Of a stretch of DNA of 64,000 bases, positions 1-11,961 are shown one piece after another. This DNA comes from Homarus americanus (lineage: Eukaryota; Arthropoda; Malacostraca; Decapoda; Nephropidae). The translations under genes and the position numbers were made by a program. Below the pieces are notes generated by a model. It was not told where the DNA came from and searched no databases. It saw only the letters and a program-made list of their open reading frames with translations. Location: positions 988,859 through 1,052,858 of the forward strand of contig NW_024753828.1 in the NCBI RefSeq assembly GCF_018991925.1. The letters are read 5' to 3'. The first letter of the stretch is position 1, and the number at the start of each line of letters is the position of its first letter.

Positions 1-164
1 TCACTGTTCACCTCTGTTCAACACTGGTTCAATTCCTTTCCTAAATGAAAGTGTAACTTCTGGCGAGAACTTGTTGATATTCCGGTGGGGAGGAGGGGTT
101 CAGGGGAAGGAGTTAGTATGGGCCAACATAACAGTTGACCTGGCTGCTCCCAGAAGAGCGCCAG
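1..164 (+). CDS. Partial exon of unknown host gene (window-edge exon)
   Basis: The frame beginning at base 2 is open for all 54 codons up to a strong splice donor (GCGCCAG|GTAAGT, intron starting at 165). It leaves one base of the next codon, so the intron is phase 1. The peptide reads ..NTGSIPFLNESVTSG.. then ..ENLLIFRWGG.. and ends ..NITVDLAAPRRAP. It contains two N-x-S/T sequons (NES, NIT), compatible with but not proof of an extracellular protein. No stop codon or start is seen, so the exon either extends left of the window or begins at an internal acceptor that I cannot place. A random 54-codon frame stays open by chance roughly one time in thirteen, so openness alone is weak. The donor quality and the matching phase of the next two candidate exons raise confidence. 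I do not recognise the family. Confidence 0.5.
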
Positions 165-2965
165 GTAAGTCTTGACCCTTCAGTGGTGTGTGTGTTTCAC
201 TATCTTTTACCTCCCCTATGCAAAGTTTGGGTGGATGTGGTAGCGATGCTGTCCGTCCATCCTAGATAAATTTAAGATTCCTCGCTATAACTTTCCTTAT
301 CCCCAGATGGTTGGTGTTTAAGTGGTTAATGATGGGTTCTTACTTGAGAAAGTTTGTTGTGTTGCTGCACCAAGTTATTGTAGAGGTATAGCCATTTTAG
401 GTTGAGGAGGGTGAGCCATTATCAGCTGCTGTGTTTTCTTTCTGATAAAACTTCAGTTTCCTTTCACTTATTTTGTAACTTTACTTCCTCCAGTATATCT
501 GCCAAGTTAAATTTTTCTGACGGATTTCACTTCTTTGCCCGTTCAGGAACTTGTGTTTATGTTTGCAGTATCATTTGTGTATGTTAATAATGTTTGTTGT
601 TGTAAAATTTTGCTTCTTGATGTCACGCGCACCATGTGTTTGATGTAACAGTCACTGGGCAGTTTGCATATTTGCGAAGCGTGAAAAGTTAGGTGGTAGG
701 TACATTAAGTGGTGTGCAACAGCAGCAGTGGTGTTTTACCTGGTGCAGGCTGGGCTGGAGAGTGTCCACCACATCGATTTGCCTGCGTCAGTGTCACGTC
801 GTCATTGGTTTTTTGTTGCAGTCGCTTTTGGTTGTCAACCGGAGAGGTGTGTGGTGGTAGGCTACCTGGCCCTCCACCCACCAGGATCATGGGGGCGGAG
901 GGCAGCAGCACCACCACAGTTGGACTATCTCTTCGTCACTACCCACCCGTTGGCGCAGGTGGAGTTCTCTGTCGTGATGGAGCGGGTTGGGTCGGCCTTA
1001 TACTTGTTATTAAAGTTCACCTTTTTCTACAGCAGGGTTGTCATGCCTCGGGTTTTGAGGGCGATCATGCAACGTTGTCTGTCAGTACGCTGCCCCGCCT
1101 CTGTTGTATACCTTACTGGTAGGTGTTGCCCGGGGCACTTGATTCATTAGTTTGTCTTGTCGACGCGATACACTATCGTTGTTCCTGCTGGTCTCACGCT
1201 GTGTCGTCTTGTTAGCGGTTCTCCTCTGGGTATTGCACACATTTGCATTTCTAATTGAGTAATAAGTCAACGTAACGACCATATTATCATTCACCGCGCG
1301 AGAAGACCGATATTTTAACGGGGTGCGAAAGAGTTGTAATTGTTAGCCGTAAGACAAATCAGTCACTCCGTCGGTTTTTGTAAGTTCATTCACTATTCCT
1401 TATTGACAGTTACCGCGTCCCTGGTCATTATCGGTGACTTATAAAGATTATTCACCAGGCCGGGGTGTACACGGGTCTTATTATCTTCCGGAACATTAAA
1501 TTTGAGAAGACTTTTGTGGAGGCTGAATATGGCTGGTGATTATGGGGTTGTGGATGTGTCGCTGTGGTAATAAGGTGATGATGCAGCTACACCGCCCACC
1601 TGCTGGTACCTGGGGGTAGTCTACTACCTGTGTACCTCGTTACCTGCCTCATGTTGTATAGGTTACTACCCCAAGTTCCCAACAGGTCTGATCAAACCGC
1701 CCCTGACCCTTGTAAGGCTGGCTCATGCCCAAGGTGTTGATTTTTTGTACCGAGTGGATTTCATTGTTGGCTAATTATCATACAGCAACACATGGTGGAC
1801 GTTATTAGGTTTTTGTCTGTCACAAGAAAATAATTGGGAGTAAAGGCCGTATGGTGGTGCTGACGGCGGTGACTCACCCTCCACTTATTGCCTGAACGTT
1901 ACAGCAGTCGAACATTCGTACAGTACTTTAAAGTCCTTTCAGGCTTTTCTCGGCACTCCATCCCCCAAGTACAGTACAGTATGCCTCATTGTGTCCTCCA
2001 TTAATGTTCCTTAGAATGTTTTTATTTTTATTTTCTAGTACATCTACATTAAAATTGGTTCAATTACAGTTACATACAAGATTTGAAGAATGATGTTCGC
2101 TTACATTTTTACCCTGAGAAGCAACGGTCGATGGCGTCTTAGTGAGGATTTTTTTTAATAAGGATTAATTTTTACTTTGCTAAGTGCTTCTGTAATCGTC
2201 TCTCATCAGCTGACCTTAACTTAACAATGTGTAGAACTTGAACTCCTTGCCCTAACGTGTCATGGTGTGACATGACGGGGCAACTCCACTCCCGCCAGCA
2301 GTGGAACCGCCGTTTTGCTGGTAATATGATAAAACTTTGGTTCTCAATTTTCTATGATGTCATACTATAAACTCCCGTTCTGAACCAATAACGTTTTCAC
2401 ATTAGTTAAATTATCATAAACGGTTACCCAGGAATTAAACAGTTAAAAGGTATAATTATTCGCTATACTGTATCCTTGAACCTCTTGGCCACGATAAAAC
2501 ATTTTCCATCAGTAGATCTTAATGCTCTTCTTCTAAGAAGTTACACCATAATGTTCTTCTATTTCCTCGTCTCCCATTATAGTGTATTTGCACCTCCCCG
2601 ACTGGTGAAGGTGAGACACAAGAAACTGGGAGTTCCTGAACTGGGGTGAGAAGGGTGTGAGGCTGGTGACAGTAAGGTAAAGGAGGCAGAGTGTTCCTGC
2701 CTCGGCGTAATTGTATTAGTTTTTTCACAGCCAGATTATCGAAGGAGGCGACCGTAAAACTGTAAATCTTGGCTGGACTACACCTTACCAGCGTCCCAGA
2801 TGATGTGAACCCCCTCATTATGTGCAATTAAAAGATCATATATTCAGAACATGTTTTTTCCCAAAGTTTTCCCGTGGATTTAACGTTTCCTTTACGCTGT
2901 TTAGTAGACACGCCAGAGGGCCAAGCTGGTAATTACCCGCATGCAACCTTGGTTTTATAATGCGT

Positions 2966-2992
2966 AATATATATATATATATGTATATATAT
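2966..2992. repeat. (AT)n microsatellite
   Basis: A short alternating AT tract with one G interruption, followed by a T-rich run at 2995-3002. It is ordinary simple sequence. Confidence 0.9.
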
Positions 2993-3317
2993 AATTTTTT
3001 TTAGTTGCATTTACATCATTAGATTTTTGGTCAGTTGTTAAACAAGCCGTAAGATCGCCTCTGTTTTATGCTTAACTGCAATTACTTTATCAACGCTACC
3101 AAGTATTCCGTCGACGAAATTAGTGTAAAGAGTTTTTTCTTACGAAGGTCTTTTGTAGTCTCCATGTGAGTGAGTACTGTTGTTTGTCTTGTCTGTGTTC
3201 CTGCTCTGTGACTCAGGAACAAGAGAGAGAGACTAGAAATCCCTTGTATTTATCAAATATAATCTTCCTCTTTTTTCGTTCTGGTCTCTCGCTTTTGGCT
3301 GATCCTATCCACTAGCC

Positions 3318-3326
3318 TATAAAAGG
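3318..3326 (+). promoter_or_regulatory. TATA-box-like motif
   Basis: TATAAAAGG is a full metazoan TATA consensus, followed by a GC-richer stretch where initiation would be expected about 25-30 bases downstream. The downstream frame 3428-3688 (86 codons, Thr/Pro/Val-rich) resembles no family I know and starts with GTG rather than ATG. It could be a buried promoter of an old mobile element or chance. Confidence 0.25.
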
Positions 3327-3463
3327 AGCTTCCGGCGTGTCTCCCCTTCGTGTTAGCTACGTGGAGGTCCACCCCTGCTGTAGGCTAACTTTATCCAGGG
3401 TATTACTTTTTACGCCCCTCGGAAGGTGTGCGCGCAATTACTAAACCCCCGCCCTCACTATCC

Positions 3464-3570
3464 GGTACAGTACCACTCACCACCAAGGTCGGACACTGGG
3501 TGACATTACCACCACCAAAGACAGCCACCGTGGTGTTCAGGGAGCCCTTACTTCAAGGTGGTACTGTACC
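3464..3570. repeat. Inverted repeat, 13-bp arms
   Basis: GGTACAGTACCAC at 3464-3476 is matched by its exact reverse complement at 3558-3570. The arm is itself partly palindromic. The ~81-bp spacer is rich in CACCACC triplets. No target duplication is evident, so it is not assigned to an element. Confidence 0.5.
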
Positions 3571-4413
3571 ATCTTGCATCACCGTTACTGACCAAGACTC
3601 TTCCCACGCACAGGAGTTTGTGTGTGATTGTCTTGTCGTGACTGAGGCAATTATTGTTTATCATATTGAAGGAAAAAATCCCGTTTAAACATTGCTAATA
3701 TAACCCAATGAAAAACACAGGAAGAGTATCTTGTAAAATTTGTTTTATGTGTTTGTATGTGTGCGAGCGTGCGATCATTGTATTATAATCACTTATTTCT
3801 TACTTTGGGAAAAATATAACTGTAATTACAAGTTCACCAAAGTTTTTTCTGAAAGATTTTTGAAAAGGCGTGCAGGGGTTGAGGCAGGATTTTGTATTAC
3901 TAATTTGAAACAGCAATTTTCGGGCGATTCTAATTGGTACTGACTTAAACTCGGAAAGGAAACGTTCATTACAATTGTTGAACACCCAAATCATACACAG
4001 AGGCCTGCAATTAGTGTGATTCAAATTAAGGGTTAGAGCTGCTTGCCATATATAGTGAGTTAATCCGCAGTTCTACGCAGCGTCAGGGAAGGCGGGCAGC
4101 TGTACCCACTCCTCTTATCATCCCGAATCTTCTAGCTTTAAGGTGTACTAATTGGCACACACCTCTGCCCAGTAATCGTACACGGACAGGGGCATGGTAG
4201 TCCCTGGTTTGGAATTTTATCAAGAGACTTGTAACCTCGCCAGCAGTGTGTTGGTGCTACAGTGTGGATATTGATGGTGTGTTGTGATGTGATGGTGTCG
4301 GAAGCCGTGGGGGGAGTTGGTGGGTGGCGGCAGATGATAGGAGGTAATGAATGTGTTGGGTGGCCGTGATGGAGGGTGGGGCGGCACACCAACACTCTGA
4401 ACACGCCATCTGC

Positions 4414-4434
4414 CGTTTTTTTTTTTTTTTTTTT
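4414..4434. repeat. Poly(T) tract
   Basis: About 20 consecutive T. It could be the reverse complement of a retroposon poly(A) tail, but no retroposon body is recognised to its left. Confidence 0.8.
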
Positions 4435-4961
4435 GACAAGAAGAAGGAAGCTGCGACGGTACAGTTCAGCGAGGGAGGGAGGGTGTCAGGGTGTTGGTAA
4501 GGAGACCCGACCCTCGCTCACGGCCCCGGATGCAATTTTTTCCCCTATATCAGAAATTACTGTACGTGGAACAACGCTGAAGAAGAAAAAAGTAAAGATC
4601 GAGCTCAGTATCCATATCCAGGTTACCAAGGTCTGGATTGCTTAGGGTTCTGTTTACCCTCCCTTCTACACATGCCAGCGCGCGCGCGCGCACACTCGAA
4701 TTTCTAGATAACATACAGAGAATCGTAGCCTGGGTGTTTTTTTTTTCATGGTTCATCGAATATTTCTTTTCACATTCTGATGATTTATCAAATCACCCCC
4801 CACCTGACCTCCCACGAGACAAAGATGGTGACTAAAGTTGCTGCAATTTCACGGACTCTCCCTTCACTGTATACATGTTGTGGCAATTTCACATGTTGGT
4901 TCTGAGAAAACACTTTGGATAGATTTTTAGAGAACCCAGATGGTGGTGCGTAGTAGTCCTG

Positions 4962-4995
<34 letters not shown>
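4962..4995. repeat. (CA)n microsatellite
   Basis: A near-uninterrupted CA tract of about 17 repeats preceding unremarkable sequence. Confidence 0.95.
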
Positions 4996-4996
<1 letters not shown>

Positions 4997-5333
4997 TACA
5001 CTGTTGTCTAGAATATACGACAATATACATTTTGTATTTAGTGAATGTAAATTTGTCAATAAGAATTGTTATTAATCTGTGTTGGAAGGTTGTATGTTGT
5101 GGAGGTGTATACAGTATACACCAGTATTAGGCTGCATTTACACCAAGCCAGTCAAGTCATGACTCATCGTGAATCGCCACTCTAAATGCACATTTACTCC
5201 AATGTATATTCTCAGAAACCATTCCCACCAGATGAGTCAAGTCAAGTCAAGTCAAGTCACGTCGCATCGTGTCACGTCAAGTCACAGATGGGGTTGGGCC
5301 CATTTTCTTCATCAGTCACACCTAGTCCGCAGT

Positions 5334-5474
5334 GGTGTGTACATCATGCAGGTTGATGTCCTGATAAATTTAGTTCGAGAGCGTCCTGCTATATATGATC
5401 CCTCTGATCGTAGCCACCGGGATCGTGATGTTATAGCTGCTCTGTGGAAGGAGGTTGCTGCTGCATTGAAATGA
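5334..5474 (+). pseudogene. MADF (Myb/SANT-like) domain remnant of a Harbinger element
   Basis: The frame contains VDVLINLVRERPAIYD, then HRDRDVIAALWKEVAAAL, ending in TGA at 5474. This matches the start of MADF domains: hydrophobic helix, V-x-x-x-P-x-(I/L)-(W/Y)-D, then a (Y/H)-x-D/N-R...W-x-E/K-(I/V) helix. Harbinger transposons carry such a second, Myb-like gene that assists the transposase. The domain stops after its first helices (about 40 of the usual 80-90 residues), consistent with an internal deletion. Upstream in the same frame, 5169-5333 is occupied by the AGTCA-type subterminal repeat and is unlikely to encode a domain. Confidence 0.6.
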
Positions 5475-5626
5475 TGGTTCACCAAGTCTGGGAATAAATG
5501 ACTGAAGCTTCCAAAATTGGGTCTTTTGGTGTTGAGTTCATGCATCCAGATTCGGGTCCTCCTCTTGCGTTTACGACGCCGAATCCACAACAAAACAGCT
5601 ATTTCAGCGAGAGAATATGCGTCCAT
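5475..5626 (-). pseudogene. Harbinger transposase N-terminal remnant
   Basis: The minus-strand frame begins near 5626 and reads AVLLWIRRRKRKRRTRIW, then MHELNTKRPNFGSFSHLF, then PDLVNHHF. This resembles the start of PIF/Harbinger transposases: a short leader, a basic (R/K)-rich stretch, W-(V/M)-H-x-(I/L)-N-x-x-R-x-x-x-G-x-(Y/F)-x-x-L. The DDE catalytic domain is missing. The frame then runs into the reverse complement of the MADF remnant, marking the deletion junction near 5475. It lies just inside the right terminal repeat, as expected for the first exon of the transposase. Confidence 0.6.
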
Positions 5627-6339
5627 CCTCCTCGAAATCAGTCTGGGTACTGAGTCCTGATTGACTCAGGTTGACTCAGTCGGTGTGAACGGCAATGAGT
5701 CAAGTCAAGTCAAATGACTTGATTGACTTGACTTGACTTGACTGGCTTGGTGTAAATGCAGCCTTAGTATCCTACTTATAGCTGCCCTTTTACACTGGGA
5801 ACAACTCCCGGTTTATTATTATTGCTATTTTTATGTTTACTTTTTCTGGCTCTTGAGAAGTTTATGATCTCTTAAGTAAAGTCATTTTACCAAGATCTTG
5901 TTCCAGTGTCTCATGTTGTTGAAATTTTATATGTACATATATTTTTTACCTGGCCATCAATACTCGCAATTACAAGTACCCCCCAAAAAATTAAGCGAGG
6001 TGGTCAGAATACTCACCCTAACACGATTGTTCTTCCATTAAAAACATGAAGTAGAGTAATTCTGGTGAGTGCTGTGAGCGGGGAGGAGAGAGGGCAGCCT
6101 CGGTGGGCGTAACAAAATTTGTGATCTATTGTGCGGCCTACCTCCAGCACCCTGACTTCCCTCACGAGGAAAATTTTCACAATTTGATCAGAAGCGAGTG
6201 TGGGTGTGTGGTGGCAGCGGCCGGCACACTGTCTGTAGCCTCCTCCCTACTTCACCTTCCCCGAGAAACAGTGTTAAGGTTTGTTGCCCTGTAAAACCTG
6301 TCACTATACTCTTACCTTAGGCTCGTGTAGTTTTGAGAA

Positions 6340-6442
6340 GACCACAGTGACTGCTAGTCACCACACCATGGTCACTGCCAGTCACCATACCAGTCACTGC
6401 CAATCACCACACCACAGTCATTGTTAGTCACCACACCACAGC
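6340..6442. repeat. Minisatellite, ~27-bp unit x4
   Basis: Four imperfect tandem copies built on CAGTCACTGCCAGTCACC and ACCACA. Unit length varies by a few bases. No coding potential is seen. Confidence 0.75.
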
Positions 6443-8101
6443 CGATCAGTATTGTGGAAATTGCTGTGTGTAAATACAGTACAGTTATAACCTGGGCCCT
6501 CGATGGAGGGAGGGAGAGTTATTTAAATTGGATATTCTCCCCCCCCCCCCTTTGTGATATCAACAGCAGAGGGTGTGTTGGTCGGAGCCTCTCAAATTTT
6601 GTTAGTAACATGGTGGGAATCTCACTATGTTTTTAGGGGGATGGCCGAAGCCTGACATTGTTGTTATTAGGAAGGTCGTTATCGTGGGTGGTGTGGCAGG
6701 TGTCAGCAGAAGGAGGGCGGGGCGGTGCAACACAAGTGGTGGTGTCCGTCAGGTGTGTCACTCGTCAGGTTTTGAGCTGTTCCAGGGCAAGGTGTGGTCC
6801 ACCTCGTTTTTTAGATGTCAAGATAAATGACTATTTTTAAGGTATCACTTGTCACAGCAGTCCGTTCTTATTCCTACGTCTGTAATTTCGTCTCTGAAAT
6901 GGTGCGTCGAACTAGACAGATTTGACAACGGTAATGATAGACTGGTGCCGGAGTGAGGTTGTTTCTTGACAGATGTGATGCTGTTACGGTGTAAATCATC
7001 GCATGATAATTGTGTGTAGATTTAGGGGGCCGAACCAACTCAGCCTGATAGGATTTGTTCCCCTCGTAGCACAACAACAAAAAAAGCTCCTGGAGGATTT
7101 TTATCCAATTAGGCCCATTACTAGAAGGTCTGCGGCCAGCCTTGGGGTTTACTGGCTTTCCTCGTTACTTTTCTTGCATGTGGACATGTTGCTTACTCGG
7201 GGACAGAGCTTTACAGTATACTTGTAGTGTCAGGGCCTGTGGTACTCTTGTGTTTCCCCGGTGTTGATAACTTAAACACTGCCGGACTAGAGCATCACAA
7301 CTTTGATGTTGGTTCATCTCTCCGTTGGTCAAAGGGGCTCTGTATCACTCGCGTTCGCTCTCGTTGATTTATAATCTTGTTCCGTGGGCATTTTCCTCAT
7401 TTGTGTTCATCGTCACTCATACATACGGGTAACTATAAAACCCAAAAGTTATATTTATTCAAAAAGTCCCACAATCCTCAAGCTAGAACGATGTAAGATA
7501 TTATTTCCTGGATATTTTAAAGCCCTATATATCTTAAACCTAATACAGTTTAAACAAATTAATTACTTCATTTCTCAGCCACTGTGTATTAGGCAGTTCT
7601 TGTAGTACTTCCGTCACAGTGGTTTTATACAGTAGTTATAGCTCTGAGAAAGGTCACATAATGCGTGATGTAACGGATATGTGGTTTTGTTTGTCTTCAT
7701 AAGCTTATAAAACTTAGGTTAATGCTTGTAACGCATGTGGTGAAGGAAAATTTATATCTGTATTAGTGTAAGGTGGATAGGTTGAGAGAGAAGCTCCCCG
7801 TCGTGTAGCGGCTGATGGACCACACACGATTCTTGGTTTCCTCCTCTAGTTTTGGGTCCCCTTAGTTGTGCTGCGGGCGCGTCACACTATAGGGTGGGAG
7901 CTATTTAGTTTACCTGTGTTTATATTCCATATAATTTTGTGATGGTTGTGACATTATACGTACCTGTCCTTTGTATTTAATTTGCTCCTGAATTAAGAAT
8001 ACAGTATACAACTTTACATATTTATCATGTGTATGTATGCACAGTGTGTATGTAGGTATGTATGTGGTCGAAGAAGAAATCCCATTCATTTCAAACTAAC
8101 G

Positions 8102-8673
<572 letters not shown>

Positions 8674-8712
8674 ATATACCTGGATCACGCGCACCTACAG
8701 TGATTTACTAGC

Positions 8713-8825
<113 letters not shown>

Positions 8826-8945
8826 GTAGAGCTTGACGGAAGTGTATTATATGTAGAGTGTAAACCAGTCATACTCTGCCTCAGCTCTAAGCGTTCTTTA
8901 GCACTTCTGTGAGTGAAAGTTATTGCTCACACCGCCGCTACATTT

Positions 8946-8970
8946 GGTAAGGTAAGGTAAGGTAAGGGGA
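8946..8970. repeat. (GGTAA)n short tandem repeat
   Basis: Four to five copies of GGTAA. The period equals that of the arthropod telomere repeat TTAGG, but the sequence differs, so it is not called telomeric. Confidence 0.8.
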
Positions 8971-9550
8971 GTATCCTTCTTATTCCCCTCCCTGGCCGTT
9001 GCTATGGTGACCAAGATGCTAACCCTAACTGGTGGTGTTAGTGGGAGCCTCCACCTGGCCAGCCTCCTGTCTGTGTGGTCCACGAGGTTCAGTAAGGGGA
9101 GCCTGGGGACCCTCCGTCTAGTTTAGTGGCTGGTCGTAGCACGCACCACCCAATGGCTCTCTTCTAAGTTCTCCCATCTTCAATAATAGTAATAGTGGTT
9201 GCATTTCGTAATGGAGTGTGGCCTGCCCTTAGGCCTCTGAGCCAGGAATATGTTCCAAGGTTTAGAAGCTGCCACCCGCAATCAACCCGGTGTCAAGTAA
9301 TAACTCGACATCACTCGCCAACAGCACTACTTGACCACCACCTCCCGACCCCAGCGGCCAGCACAATCCGAAAATCGATTTACATCCTGGTCCCAAGTCA
9401 CTGGGTAGAGTCCACTGTAACAAGGAACTTGGTTTGAGCACCATCCTGCAGGGCAATCGTTCCTCAGATATTTTGCTTACGAGACGTGTATTCTGAACAC
9501 GATACTATACCACGGCCATAGGTGCTGTTATCACTCACATGTTGATATTA

Positions 9551-9782
<232 letters not shown>

Positions 9783-11904
9783 TTTACTTCATTATAGTAT
9801 CCAATCAAGTTAGTAAAATAAGTTAGCCTCAGGTTGTTTCGTATTTGTCGTTGCGAGTATTTAATTACGTGAACATAAGGATACCGTAAGAATTTTGATG
9901 ACAAACTTTGTTTCATCATGTGAGGGGCCGAAGACCATCGTCGGGGGTCGCTGCTGGCTACATCAAGGAGTGCCTTTGTGTCTCCTTGATGGCGTTAAGT
10001 AAACTTATTGTTCGCCTTTAAGTGTCGGGCTTGATGTGGAAAGCTTACTCACCTTCAGCTCTGTTATATTTTGAAAATATAATTTCGATAATATAGATAT
10101 GTTCTTATTTTTAGAATATTGTGTAAAAAACTGCTGGGGTAGAGTGGAGCCCCCACAACTATTTTCAGGTAAACTCCTGGCCAGGGGAAGAACCATCTCG
10201 TGGGATTAGTTGTAGGAATTAATCTTAGGTATAAAACATTTCTCCGGGTTCATACAACAGTTATCACAGGGCTGAAGCTTACTTCCCCCAACGAATGTCC
10301 CGGTGGCAAAAATAAAAGATTGATGTAACTTAGTGATGTCAGACGTTGTGCTCAGTGACGGTCAAGTGGCAGAAGTGAGCGCTGTTGTGCTGTGTTCATA
10401 GAGGAGAGTAACAACCACTGTATCTCTCATAAGGTGAAGAACACGGCGGACCTTTCACCTGAACAATTCACCAAAAAACGCGTCGAACTTTTTCACCATT
10501 AAATATTTCGCAACAAAGAATAAGGAAATTGTTTTGACAAGTCTTATTTCCGATGCTGTTTTTGTGGTTTCATGGTGTTGGTGAAACCCACGGAAGTCTT
10601 GTAGTCGTTTTTGGAGATTCCCCAGAACACTCACGTGGAATGGTTCTTAATATTTGGTGCCTGGAAAATGATGAAACTTTTTATTTATAATTTACGGTAA
10701 TTGTTGGCGTCGAAGATGTGACAGAATGTACCAGTCATGGTGGATTTCTCCTCCAGTGTCTCAGTCAGGAGTTTGACTGTTGTATCCAAGACTCCACAAA
10801 AAAAGTTCCAGTTACACCTTCACCTTAACACCCTGCTGCTGGTGAAAGATTTAATAGTAATAATATAAATAAAAATAAACTTAAGAAAACTGATCAGTAA
10901 TTTCGATCTTGTGTTAACGGGCTGACAGTCGTAACATGAGTGTGGCGTACATGTTGCTTTGGTTTAAATGTACATATTGTTTTAACATAAGGTAATTTAA
11001 GTTATCATTGGTAATGATTATGATAGTAGTTAGGTTCATGTTCCCAGCAGGCAGACAGGAAACATATTTTCCCGTAGACATGTGTTTTGCAGTGTGGACG
11101 TCTGGGCTCCCATTAGCACTGCGCCAGTAACCCCGACCCTCCTCCCTCGTATTTAAAATAAACCTGGACCACTGTCAGAAGACGATACTTCACACCTTAT
11201 TGGTTTATGATGTTATTTAAAGGTAAAATATGGGTAAGTGTTGGATCAGTATGGCGTGTAGGTACACCTCCAATTTAGAGCTTCAGGTCCTGTGGTGAGC
11301 CGGTAGAAAAAAGTACATATTCTTATAAAGGACTTTTCTGATGGTTACGAAGTGTGACGAGCTTTTGTCTAACGGTATACACAGTTCCTGGGCCCTCTGG
11401 TATTATGTTTCAAATATTGATTTTTCTGTTTGGGTTGGCCAGCTGAAAGGTTACACTGTATGTGGCCAACAGTGTGCTGACACAGGGTAGTGGTCGCGGT
11501 TGAGACAGAGTGGGAACACCATCACATAACATCTACCTTCTTAAACATGCAGATACAAGAATGGTCAACGGAAGAACTGGTGTTGTTAGTGATCTTGGTT
11601 ATTGTTGTATATGAGGTGTAGTTAAAGTATCGGTGAACTAACATCATGCTTGGATGGTGTTAGTTCATTGTTGCCAAGATAATGCAATAATTGTCTGAGT
11701 TCTCATGTTCATTTGCCTGACTTATTCTGTCACTTTGTTAACACCTTCACTTTGATGAAGGCCAAATGTTGGTTTGGGAGGAAAATGTCAGCAGTAAGGA
11801 AATATATCTCCAAATGGCTTTTGACTTGTATTATATGTGACGAATGTGTTAAGGACTGATAAATGAAGTCTTGTAATGCTAATTCCTGACATTTCTCATT
11901 TCAG

Positions 11905-11961
11905 GTATGTACGGACCTTGGGTCGACATTCAGACCGAGCTGATGGGTAAAGAACGTGATG
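11905..11961 (+). CDS. Candidate internal exon 2 of unknown host gene (57 nt)
   Basis: A strong acceptor (ACATTTCTCATTTCAG) ends at 11904 and a strong donor (GATG|GTGAGTGTT) starts at 11962. The enclosed 57 nt is a multiple of three. Entered in phase 1, as left by the exon ending at 164, it reads G-MYGPWVDIQTELMGKERD and leaves again in phase 1. An upstream CTAAT is a plausible branch point. Because the exon begins GTATGT, the acceptor is also juxtaposed with a donor-like sequence, so a zero-length recursive splice site is an alternative. No homology is recognised. Confidence 0.5.

Larger units (their letters stand above)
5130..5763. mobile_element. PIF/Harbinger-type non-autonomous element, 634 bp
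   Basis: Both ends carry the same terminal inverted repeat, GGCTGCATTTACACC.. on the left and its exact complement on the right, perfect for about 30 bp and continuing into AGTCA/TGACT pentamers. It is flanked by the trinucleotide TTA on both sides (5127-5129 and 5764-5766), the target duplication typical of PIF/Harbinger elements. Inside, the start of a MADF-like gene on the plus strand and the start of a Harbinger transposase-like frame on the minus strand converge. This is what an internally deleted autonomous element would leave. It lacks the transposase catalytic core, so it would need proteins supplied in trans. Confidence 0.85.
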
